Below, in pieces: positions 12,101 to 21,698 of a stretch of DNA of 64,000 nt (its first letter is position 1; every line of letters begins with the position of its first letter). The stretch spans positions 17,523,001 to 17,587,000 of the forward strand of contig NC_092680.1 in the NCBI RefSeq assembly GCF_964355755.1, read 5' to 3'. The stretch comes from Antedon mediterranea (Eukaryota > Echinodermata > Crinoidea > Comatulida > Antedonidae). Made by a program: the position numbers and the translations under genes. The notes under the pieces were generated by a model. That model ran no database searches. It was not told the DNA's origin and worked only from the letters and a program-made list of their open reading frames with translations.

Positions 12101-15100
12101 ACTATGGAAACTGTAACTTGGAATTTAAAAGATGATGGCAGAGCATATGTACAGCAGCCTGTGGATAAAAATGATGCAGTTGCCTGGGAACAAGTAGTAG
12201 CAGCACGAACAGCTTTAGTTGAAGATGTAATAGTTTTTCTTGTTTTTTGTTATGTAAAAGCCGACCTGTAATGTCGTACTGAGCTGTCTTTTATTGTTAT
12301 TTTCCTCATGATTCTATTCGAAAGTCAGATTCTCAACAACTCTAAAAGTTATGTTATTATTATAAGATCATCTCTTGGCATACCATTGAGTTGTGGCCAA
12401 GCCGTTTAAAACAGAAGCACTGCATATCACCGTCATAATAAGCACCGATTCAAGACATAGCTCTGGTGATAGAACATAGTTTTCTCGAATAAGAAAAATT
12501 AGAGGTTCAGTGAACACAATTGGTTTGTGTGCACTTAAAAGAACACAGTGCATCTTTTATAGAGATTTAGGGGATTATCCCAAAGCTCTGGTTCATTTCA
12601 CCCCCATTTGTTAATCACTTTGTGATTGAGCTTACATCCCTACCAGTTACTATTACTTTGTTAGGGAAAGTCATAAGAGTGGCCCTATGTCCCAATGGGA
12701 TGAACAAGTTATACATGCTGGCAAATCATCCTTGAGTTAACACTAAAATGGATATTTTACTAACAAGCATAATTACAAAATTTATTTACAGCTTGTAGAA
12801 TTGGATGAAGAATTTGGTGATAAAGTTTTGGAAACCGATTCATTTGATCCTCTTCAAATTGAAGCTGATGAGGTTGGTATTTTGGTGTTTCAATCAATCA
12901 TTCAATTACAATGAATCATTTTTTTTTTACCATCTTTAATCAGGGTGATCCATCCAGCAATTTCTGATCATTATTGACCCTCAGAGGTTCACAAGACAAT
13001 ATTACACAAGATGCTCTACATAAACAAAGTCTTATTACAAGTCTTTGGGAGTGGAGTTGTAATTTTGTCCTTTAGAAAAAATCCTGATATGTTACGGGAC
13101 TTGATCAATCTATTTTATTTGATTTCATTTATAATCCAATCAATGAGTTGTTATCTAATCAAGTCTAAAGCTCTGTCTAAACTATCAAACTATAGTTTGA
13201 CAAAAATGTGTGATACATGCTCAAATATGGTAGTGATATGCTCAAATATGGTAGTGATATGCTCAAATATGGTAGTGATATGCTCAAATATGGTAGTGAT
13301 ATGCTCAAATGTGGTAGTGATATGCTCAAATATGGCAGTGATATGCTCAAATATGGTAGTGATATGACATCATCATGTCCATATGGGCACATCACATTTT
13401 TTGTCACATAAAGTTTGATTAGTGTGGACAGAGCTTAAAAGTGGAATTGTGGCCTAGTGAAAAGTTGAAATAATATTCAACAGAAAAATATGTACGGCAT
13501 TGAATTTTCTTGCGTGAAGAGTAATACATTCAGTTATTTATTATATAGAAATATGTTTTATTTTATTTATTCGACTTCTCACTAACACAGTTAGTGAAGG
13601 ATCTGGACCAACAGGTGGTAAACACCTCTAAAACGGTCCAGTCCCAATTTGCAAAGTGGCTGTGTGTGACAGTGGCTGTGTTTGTGTGGACTAGTACACC
13701 GGGGTAACCCCCTACTCGTCTCGAAAGATGTACTAGGTTCTTTAAAGTGCGCATGAGCTATGTGTACACTGGACCTACGGTTTATAGTCCTTATCCGAGA
13801 AGACTCGTTCTACCACCAGAACCATGGAGCGAGTGAGCCTCGAACCCTTGCCGATGTTATGGCTACGTAATTACGGTTCCACTGTCTTAACCGCTCGGCC
13901 ACTCACTCGCTCTTCCACTGTCTTAACCGCTCGGCCACTCACTCGCTCTTCCACTGTCTTAACCGCTCGGCCACTCACTCGCTGTGGTTGATTTTATATG
14001 TGTTTGTAAATTGATTTTGCAAGTTGTATGCCGGGCCCTCTACTCTGGGAGAACAGTTTTGTATTGAAGTGGTCAAAAGAATAAATACATTTATTTAATG
14101 ATGTTGAAAGACTTGATTTTGAATTTTGAATATGTAATTCTTTTTATAGTTAAAAGCTGTAATTCGTAGAGTGACATTAGGTCAAGGTGCAGTACCGGTG
14201 TTATGTGGGAGCTCACTTAAGAACAAAGGTGTTCAATTGTTAATGGATGCAGTAATAGACTACCTACCATCACCTCAACAATGCAATCAAGAATTAGTGT
14301 ACGTTTATATACTATAAATTATATTTAATTGTAAGGCGCCTCTGTGTATTAAAATATACTTAATAAAAAAAAAAAGATAAAAAAAAGTTATTTTTATTTA
14401 TATCATTTATAAAATAATATTGAATGTTATACTCTTAAAAACAAAATAAAGCCGTTTCGCAGAGAAAAAATCACACTACCCTTTCTACTACAATGCGAAT
14501 GTTCATTGCGTGTCTGCTGAGCTTTTTCGATTTGCATGAATTCGTCATAGCTCATTTCCTGAGCTCCAATTGATTGCCCAATTTTCGCTTCGCAAAAAGT
14601 AGAAACAATTTGAACTATCAATTTTACTAAAGCGAAAACTTTGTCGGACACTGTGATTTAAAAGATGGAAACATGAATGTGTATAAGCTGCCACTTTCGA
14701 TTCACACAAACAATAGCCTAGTGGAAAATCGGCTTATGGATATGTTGTCCTCATAGGCAGATCAGAATCTAAATTGTGAAGAATACAGCACAACAAATAG
14801 AACTCCAGCTTTTAATTTTTATATTTTTTTTGCAATTCGTGGCCCCTACACATCTTCGTCCCTACTTTAAAATCCTGAATTTGTCACCCTACTTTAAATA
14901 TGCATATTTGAACTTCCAGATGGAATTCTGATTGTCTTGTGTGTGTAACATATCAATATCATATAATATTGTTATTCTCTAAATACCAACTTTTTAAATT
15001 TTTTTTCAGAGAATCATTTGATGGCGAATTGTGTGCATATGCTTTTAAGATTGTCCATGACAAACATCGAGGCCCTCTTGTGTTTCTGCGAATCTACTCC

Positions 15101-18100
15101 GGGGAACTCAAACCTCAGTCAGCTTTATATAATTTAAATAGAGGAACAGTGTAAGAATCGCTTTATAATTAAGTTGTTTTTAAAAAATACAATAAAGTAT
15201 GTAAAGTACTATATTTAACTTGAGTGAAGATGAAAATTTGGCTTATAAATGTTGCAAGCAGTGTCTCACTCTCTTTAGTCAGGTGGTGCAAATCTTGTTG
15301 CGGTGGTATAAATATCACGCCAACATTCTCTGTCCACAGTTAATGCTTCTACCATCCTTGTCCATCTATTCTTTATGTCATTTGCCCGTGTTGTTGTTGG
15401 TATTCCTCATTGTCCATCCACTGACCCCTATATTATTTCTATATCAAACCTCCTTGACAAATGGCATGGCTGAAGAATCGCATAATTCTAACTGCCATCT
15501 GCTGTCGTAGCATCATTGCAGTCTTTGTGGTGTCTAGTACCCAGTGATTTGTCTTCCTTGCAGTCCAGGGAACTCGGAGGACTCTTCTATCTACCTACAT
15601 CTCACAAGGCATCAATCTTTTTTGCGGAGATTTAGTCAAAGCCCATGACTCGCATTCATATAAACATTTTTAAAGTTGAAAATTGTTTGTCTCGTAATGC
15701 TATTTAGATAAACCACTAAAATAGAATAAATTTTCTCCGTTTTTTTTCCCTAGAGAGAGAATAAGCCGATTATTAGAGGTATTTGCCGATGAGCATAGGG
15801 AAGTTCACAATATGACCTCTGGTAATATTGCTGTTGCTGTTGGCATGAAACAGGTTTGATGCATTATTTATTACAGCTATAGGAGGTTGAAATCCATATA
15901 ATTTTGCCTTGGCTACTCTTAGACTTAAATGAATTTCACACACTTAAACATAACCTTTGTGGAACCTACGCACTGATATATGATGATAATTAAGATTTAT
16001 ATAGCGCCATATCCGAAATAGCGCTCATGGCACTGTGGACTAATAAGATGTTAACCTTTTCACTAACATTCTTCTCCCCTAAGGGTCACGTCATGTCACC
16101 AGCTGCCAACTAAAGTGCCATTACTTCTGTCCACGACAGTGGCTGTGTGAGCTAGCACACTGGGGTAACCCTTTATTTAGCCATTCGACTTGCTTAAGAT
16201 AAATTGATTGATGTTGTAACACATATCAAAGCCATAGAACCAATATTACTACCTAACCTTTTTTTGGCAACTAATCCTATATTTTTCTTTCTTTAGACAA
16301 TAACAGGGGACACATTGGTTTCCTCAAAATCAAATCTAGCGAAAATCTCAAAGGATACTAAAATACAGTCAAACAGAAAGAGTAAGAAACATTTAGGCCA
16401 AGATGTTAAAGACAAAACAGAAAGGCAATTAGAACTTCTACCAGGCTTAGACATCCCTCAGCCTGTGTTTTTCTGTACTATAGAGGCTCCATCAATGGCT
16501 TATCAAGATGGTAAGCTTACATTCACTACCTTTATAACAAAAGATTTATGTGATTTCTTTTTAGTTTTTATTTCAACATTGCACAAAATTGATGTGTCCA
16601 TCCCATAGAGATAATATAAGCCGAAGGCTAGAGAGCGTACTCCTGGCTAGAAAGCGTACTCCTGACTAGAAAGTGATTTTTTATTGACATAATCTTATTT
16701 TGCTAATCAAATATTTATTACACCATCTTCATATTAAATTCCTAGCTCTTGATAACGCATTGGAATGTATACAAAGAGAAGACCCCAGTTTGCAAGTAAA
16801 AACGGATGAGGAAACTGGGCAAGTTAGTATCCCAAGTAGTTGGTATGCCTAGTAGTTAGTATCCCAAGTAGTTGGTATGCCTAGTAGTTGGTATGCCTAG
16901 TAGTTGGTATGCCTAGTAGTTGGTATGCCTAGTAGTTGGTATGCCTAGTAGTTGGTATGCCTAGTAGTTGGTATGCCAAGTAGTTAGTATCCCAAGTAGT
17001 TGGTATGCCTAGTAGTTGGTATGCCTAGTAGTTGGTATCCCAAGTAGTTGGTATCCCAAGTAGTTGGTATGCCTAGTAGTTAGTATCCCAAGTAGTTGGT
17101 ATCCCAAGTAGTTGGTATCCCAAGTAGTTGGTATGCCTAGTAGTTAGTATCCCAAGTAGTTGGTATGCCTAGTAGTTGATATGCCTAGTAGTTGGTATGC
17201 CTAGTAGTTGGTATGCCTAGTAGTTGGTATGCCTAGTAGTTAGTATCCCAAGTAGTTGGTATGCCTAGTAGTTGGTATGCCTAGTAGTTGGTATCCCAAG
17301 TAGTTAGTATCCCAAGTAGTTGGTATGCCTAGTAGTTGGTATCCCAAGTAGTTGGTATGCCTAGTAGTTGGTATGCCTAGTAGTTGGTATGCCTAGTTGT
17401 TAGTATCCCAAGTAGTTGGTATGCCTAGTAGTTAGTATCCCAAGTAGTTGGTATGCCTAGTAGTTGGTATGCCTAGTTGTTAGTATCCCAAGTAGTTGGT
17501 ATGCCTAGTAGTTAGTATCCCAAGTAGTTAGTATCCCAAGTAGTTGGTATGCCTAGTTGTTAGTATCCCAAGTAGTTGGTATGCCTAGTAGTTAGTATCC
17601 CAAGTAGTTGGTATGCCTAGTAGTTAGTATCCCAAGTAGTTGGTATGCCTAGTAGTTAGTATCCCAAGTAGTTGGTATGCCTAGTTGTTAGTATCCCAAG
17701 TAGTTGGTATGCCTAGTAGTTAGTATCCCAAGTAGTTGGTATGCCTAGTAGTTAGTATCCCAAGTAGTTGGTATGCCTAGTAGTTAGTATCCCAAGTAGT
17801 ACTAATATATGCATTAGATTAAAAATTGTTGTTGGTCACATGTTAATGAAGTCTCCCGATATTCTTTCTTCATGTTAATTATTATTGTTATTATTTATTC
17901 AAGCAAAAGATAAATTTTACAAAATATAATACAAATCACAACACAAGGAATAAATATTAAATCATAGTCACTACACTAGCTGCCAGGAAAGCACAAACGC
18001 AGCCAAAGCCATTGTCACCAATTTAAGTGTGTACCTCTGTTGGTCTCAACAAGATTTGTTGAGGATAAGCAAAGATTCTTTGACTATTAACAAAATGCTG

Positions 18101-21100
18101 AAGGTTGAAATATGGTTGAAAGTCACTCTTTACGTAAAAAGACTAAAATTTATTTTTGTTATCATGCAGACAGTTTTATCAGGAATGGGTGAACTGCACC
18201 TTGAGATAATACATGACAGAATCAAGAAAGAATACAAGATTGATGCTGATCTAGGACCACTACAAATATCATACAGGGAGATGATAACAGAAGAGGTGTC
18301 AGAGCAGTGTAAGTACCATATCATTAACTATGTTCTCTAGCCAGAAATGATCACATTGTTGTCTGTGAGCACTGGTTGGATCTCATTATGATAATCGCAC
18401 TTCACATGATCCTTTAGATGACGACGGTTTCTGACATTTGGAAACAGTATTGCATTAATGGTAGCTGATTCACGATTTTGAAATAAGGTAGATCCAGAGT
18501 CTAAAAATAGTTTTAAAATGAAGTTCTGAACTTATATAGCACACAACTAAACAAGTATGTATTGCAAATAAAAAAAATGTAAACATCTATAAACTTTGAA
18601 AAATTACAATGTTAAATAAGATGGGTATAATAAAATATAATACTATATTAAAATTAAGTTTTCTGCACTGCTCTTCAATTGATTATTTTTATCATTTTAT
18701 AGGTAAATATCTAGTTTATTTTAACCTAGCATGCTTAGCTTGTAGCTTCTGCTTTGTAATTAATGTTTATTTTATATTTACCACAATAAATATTTTTAAT
18801 GTGGTTACCACTGCATTGTTAAACAGCAGTGGAGTGTTCACAGAATTTTACAATGATCATGATCCCAAATTACTATTTTTTATTACAATTAAATGTGCCT
18901 GTCAATGTATTTTTGTCCTTTTTTAGCAACTTTAGAAACAACTATTGGTGAACAATTTCACATGGCTAATATAGGAATGAAGGTGATACCTACCTTCGAA
19001 CTTTCTGTACCTGATTCAGTGGTTTTTCCAGAAGAAAATGACGAATTTGTCTATGATCAGGATGCCATGGATGCTGTGGAGAATGGAGCGTTATCAGCAT
19101 TATCAGCAGGTTAGAACAAACCCTTTTTTTTCTTAAGTATTATTTTCTCAACTAGGCCTAGCGACTAGTATCAGTGCCTAGGCTTAGCTCATTTTTGTGG
19201 CCATCATGCCTAGCCATCAGGCAAATTTCATCTACTACGGTAAGTGGGAATTAATTTCAATTGCGTTTTGTTTTACCCTGTAAATCATACACTGCGATGA
19301 TAAGCACAAACAAATTCGTATTTGTTGCCTTTCTGTAACAATCTCAGCTACAAAACTTTAGCCAAGTTATTATCTTTCAATAGTATGGTAGAACTTGTGT
19401 TCTTTAAACTGATAAATACAGTGTCATGATAGTTTTGATTAATTTTAGGTGTGAAATGGATACTGTATTTGGTAAAACTTGTGTAGTAATTTGTATGTCT
19501 AGCGTCTGGAAATCTTTATGCAGAGGTTGACATTATTGAGCTAACTGAGGATGCGGATGCTTTGATTAAAAACATTGGGTATAAAGTTGGTGAGGCATTT
19601 GCATCTTAATAAAAACATTAATATACAAGTTTTTGTCTTGCTAGGTCCACGGATCAGTGCACAAGTACTAGGTGTTGAGGTAGTCCTTGAGAGCTTACAT
19701 GTTGCTGCTGGTACTTCTCTTGCAATAGTATCAGCTTGTGCAGCAAAGTGTATCCAATCGTGTTTGCAATCTTCGGAATCTGAAGTTTTAGAACCAATGA
19801 TGAATGTCGAGGTAAAATATCGTGTATAAAGCTCTGTCTATACTATCAAACTAGTTTCACAAAAAAAGTGTGATATGACCAAATATGGTAGTGATATGAC
19901 CAAATATGGTAGTGATATGACCAAATATGGTAGTGATATGACCAAATTTGGTAGTGATATAACATCATCATTTCATATAATGAGCACATTACATTTTTTT
20001 GTCACATAAAGTTTGATAGTATATAGACAGAGCTTTAAATGGATAAATCAGTGCTTTAGTCTTCATATAGTCTCACTAAAAGTTTGATATTCCACTTCAC
20101 AAAGCAGACACAAATCCCTTGTCTGATCTGAAGTCATCTGATGCTGATGATCATATAGAGTGCAGTCTACTGTAAATCTCAATTTTCTCGTTTTAAGTTC
20201 AAAATAATGATTTTAGTATGGTATTTCTAGATATGAATAGTAGGGAAAACATTTTAAAATAGTGATTTAGTTAGTCCAGGTGACTTAATTGATTTAAAGT
20301 GATTTTGCCGCAAGTTTAGTTTTAGTTGAATAATATGTTGCAAACTTATTTTTAAGGTTACCACAGATCAAGACCGACTAGGAGCAGTTTTAGGTGACCT
20401 TTCAAAAAGACGAGGTCATATTATTGACATTGAGAATCGGTTAGACTGTAAGGTTGTTGTAGCTAGAACTCCATTGGCCGAGATGCTTGTACGTTTGTCA
20501 TTTTTAACTTGCTTGATTTCCTTTGATGAGTTCCCATAAAAGTGTAACTCTAAATTTCCTTTTTTATTGAAAAAAGTAAATATTTTTCCAGGTTCAGAGA
20601 AAGAGAGAGTTTTTTTTATTTTAGGAAGTCTTTTGATTGGAGGGAATCCTTTAATTGAAGGAAAGGTAGTCCTTAAATTGAAAGGAGTGCTTGAATTTAA
20701 GGAGTGCTTGAATTGAAGGGAGTGCTTAAATTGAAGGGAGTGCTTAAATTGAAGGAGTGCTTAAATTGAAGGGAGTGCTTAAATTGAAGGGAGTGCTTAA
20801 ATTTAGATGGGGGGGGGGGTGTTCTTAAATTGAAGGGAGTGCTTAAATTGAAGGAGTGCTTAAATTGAAGGGAGTGCTTAAATTGAAGGGAGTGCTTAAA
20901 TTTAGGGGGGGGGGGGGGTTCTTAAATTGAAGGGAGTGCTTAAATTGAAGGGAGTTCTTACATTTAGTAGAATCCTTAAATTGAAGGGAGTGCTTAAATT
21001 GAAGAGAGTTCTTAAATTGAATATTATATAATTGGAAGGAGTCCCTTAATTAGAGGTAGCCTTTGAATTGGAGGTGGAGTGCTTAAATATAATTTGAGGT

Positions 21101-21262
21101 AGACCTATTTAAGTCTTTCTCTTTCTTTTCTAGGGTTATGCAACATCATTAAGGACAATTACATCTGGAACAGCAACATTTACATTAGAATTATCAAGCT
21201 ATGAAAGGATGTCTCAATCTGAGAGAGATGCACTTGTAAAAAAACTGCATTATTCTTACTGA
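9187..21262 (+). CDS. GFM2: Mitochondrial elongation factor G2 / ribosome recycling GTPase
   Basis: EF-G2mt works with mitochondrial RRF to split ribosomes after termination, using GTP (family knowledge). I read 17 coding exons: 9187-9301, 9668-9805, 10217-10342, 11391-11479, 11799-11948, 12053-12226, 12792-12872, 14150-14298, 15010-15150, 15754-15853, 16297-16510, 16746-16822, 18170-18308, 18927-19109, 19645-19811, 20357-20488 and 21134-21262. All junctions are GT/AG and phases agree, giving 2304 nt (767 residues; the human protein is 779 as I recall). G motifs are AHIDAGKTT (60-68), RGITI (102-106), DTPGH (124-128) and NKMD (178-181). Later landmarks are [30 protein letters not shown] and, near the end, [11 protein letters not shown]-like sequence. 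The first 38 residues lack acidic residues and hold Arg/Lys/His, as expected of a mitochondrial presequence. The start is the first ATG after an acceptor-like AG at 9183-9184, so a 5' UTR exon is likely upstream. Introns are repeat-filled. It converges on the GTPase cluster. Confidence 0.95.
9905..10075 (-). repeat. tRNA-derived SINE-like copy in GFM2 intron 2
   Basis: This sequence shares ACAAGATGCTCTACATAAACAAAGTCTT and the following GGAGTGGAGTTG with 12980-13110. On the minus strand its right end reads GGTGGTTAAAG...GCGTTCAAGTCCTG, resembling tRNA A- and B-box promoter pieces, so it is probably a SINE in minus orientation. Confidence 0.5.
11137..11258. mobile_element. Small hairpin MITE-like repeat in GFM2 intron 3
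   Basis: Inverted ends TTGACGCTATTTTTC and GGAAAATAGCGTTAA enclose about 95 bases that include CGCATGCGCA. It is short and has no reading frame of its own. The element call rests only on the inverted ends. Confidence 0.4.
11500..11755 (-). repeat. SINE-like repeat in GFM2 intron 4
   Basis: The sequence contains TAGCGC, CTCTAAGCGCTTCA and GTGTCTTGCCTAAGGA, followed by an antisense B-box-like stretch. I know this pattern from tRNA-derived SINEs common in marine invertebrate genomes. A related piece with TTATATAGCGCC lies at 15985-16190. Confidence 0.5.
12975..13110 (-). repeat. Second copy of the intron-2 SINE-like repeat
   Basis: It matches 9905-10020 over GATGCTCTACATAAACAAAG and GGAGTGGAGTTG but is truncated at its right end. 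It lies in GFM2 intron 7. Confidence 0.5.
13168..13436. mobile_element. MITE carrying an internal 21-bp tandem array (copy A)
   Basis: Terminal inverted repeats AAGCTCTGTCTA and TGGACAGAGCTT are flanked by TA on the left. The interior (13216-13370) holds about eight tandem copies of a 21-base unit, TATGCTCAAATATGGTAGTGA. Two relatives with fewer internal units lie at 19829-20035 and 37931-38105. It sits in GFM2 intron 7, and open frames through the array in both directions are artefacts of a unit length divisible by three. Confidence 0.8.
13580..13995 (-). repeat. tRNA-derived SINE with partly triplicated head
   Basis: On the minus strand the sequence begins GTGGCCGAGCGGTTAAGAC (a good A box of Ser/Leu-type tRNA) and reaches GGGTTCGAGGCTCACTCGC (B box) before a body with GGTACTAGTCCACAC and GGGGTTACCCC. 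The 36-base head unit (GAGTGAGTGGCCGAGCGGTT...) is repeated three times at 13880-13990. The body resembles a SINE body widespread in marine invertebrates; the piece at 16130-16170 shares it. The family name is not certain. Confidence 0.65.
14440..14735. mobile_element. MITE-like repeat in GFM2 intron 8, relative of 62048-62525
   Basis: It shares AGAGAAAAAATC, TTCGATTTGC, TTCGCTTCGCAAAAAGT and CCTAGTGGAAAATC with 62048-62525. Loose inverted ends suggest a non-autonomous DNA element. The minus-strand frame through it shows no known domain. Confidence 0.5.
15985..16190. repeat. SINE body fragment in GFM2 intron 10
   Basis: It contains TTATATAGCGCC, GACAGTGGCTGTGTGAGCTA and ACTGGGGTAACCC, matching parts of the SINE-like sequences at 11500 and 13580. 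Confidence 0.5.
16823..17800. repeat. 16-bp minisatellite of about 61 units in GFM2 intron 12
   Basis: Units alternate between GTAGTTGGTATGCCTA and GTAGTTAGTATCCCAA. The array begins exactly at the donor of intron 12: exon 12 ends GGGCAA at 16822, followed by GTTAGTATCCCAAGTAG. Every unit therefore carries GTTAGT or GTTGGT, similar to the true donor. The array ends at CCCAAGTAGTACTAATA. Confidence 0.95.
17875..17970 (-). repeat. LINE-type 3' tail remnant in GFM2 intron 12
   Basis: TTATTATTGTTATTATTTATTCAAGC followed by an A-rich unique stretch resembles the reversed tail of a non-LTR element. No coding part is visible. Confidence 0.35.
19829..20035. mobile_element. MITE with internal tandem array (copy B)
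   Basis: The ends AAGCTCTGTCTATACTATC and its complement TAGACAGAGCTT are flanked by TA on both sides, consistent with a TA target duplication. About four tandem units of TATGACCAAATATGGTAGTGA lie inside. It is 17 bases downstream of the GFM2 exon 15 donor. Confidence 0.8.
20620..21100. repeat. 18-bp minisatellite with embedded G-runs in GFM2 intron 16
   Basis: About 25 variable units of TTAAATTGAAGGGAGTGC occur here. Two units contain runs of ten or more G (near 20810 and 20908). It ends just before the polypyrimidine tract of the last GFM2 exon. Confidence 0.85.
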
Positions 21263-21329
21263 TGCTGTTAATTTATTGTGCAATATTATACAAATAATGA
21301 ACATCAGTATTCGTTTTATATATCATCTA

Positions 21330-21358
21330 AATAAATCATTTGAATCAGATTGAATAAA
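21330..21358 (+). terminator. GFM2 poly(A) signals
   Basis: AATAAA occurs at 21330-21335 and again at 21353-21358, about 70-90 bases after the GFM2 stop codon. Confidence 0.65.
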
Positions 21359-21698
21359 TGGTAGGCCTACGGTTGATTCACATTGAAACAGTGACATTTT
21401 TTTAATCTCAAAAAAAACAAAACAGCTGGGCAAATAATTAGTCATTTATTGCATTATTTTTACAAACATGGATTTCATAATAATTATGATACTTTCTCTG
21501 AGTTTTCATTGGTGAAATGTTGACTGATAAAGTTTTAATCATTATTCAAAATTTCTTGTCCAGATCAATTAATTTACTATATGAATTTTGGGATTTGTTT
21601 TTTTTTCATCGGGACAGTTTTGGTAGTGTCCCCCAAATATAGGTTCTGTTGTATTTAATGCAACACTGTACACATAACCATTTTGTTTTATTAATTTA

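Noticed and set aside
13216-13370. Regular repeats resembling a CRISPR array
   Set aside because: The units are directly adjacent with no spacers, in an animal genome and within MITE ends.
13011-13411. Open frames of repeating CSNMVVI or LKYGSDM
   Set aside because: A 21-bp unit keeps all frames in register, so these are artefacts of the MITE's internal array.
18340-18400. Possible LINE endonuclease remnant ([11 protein letters not shown]) after GFM2 exon 13
   Set aside because: Only one short motif is visible, with stops on either side; not enough to call an element.
19519-19608. Possible extra GFM2 exon after GCAG at 19520, reading [19 protein letters not shown]
   Set aside because: The flanking exons join in phase without it, no GFM2 homologous segment is missing, and there is no convincing donor.
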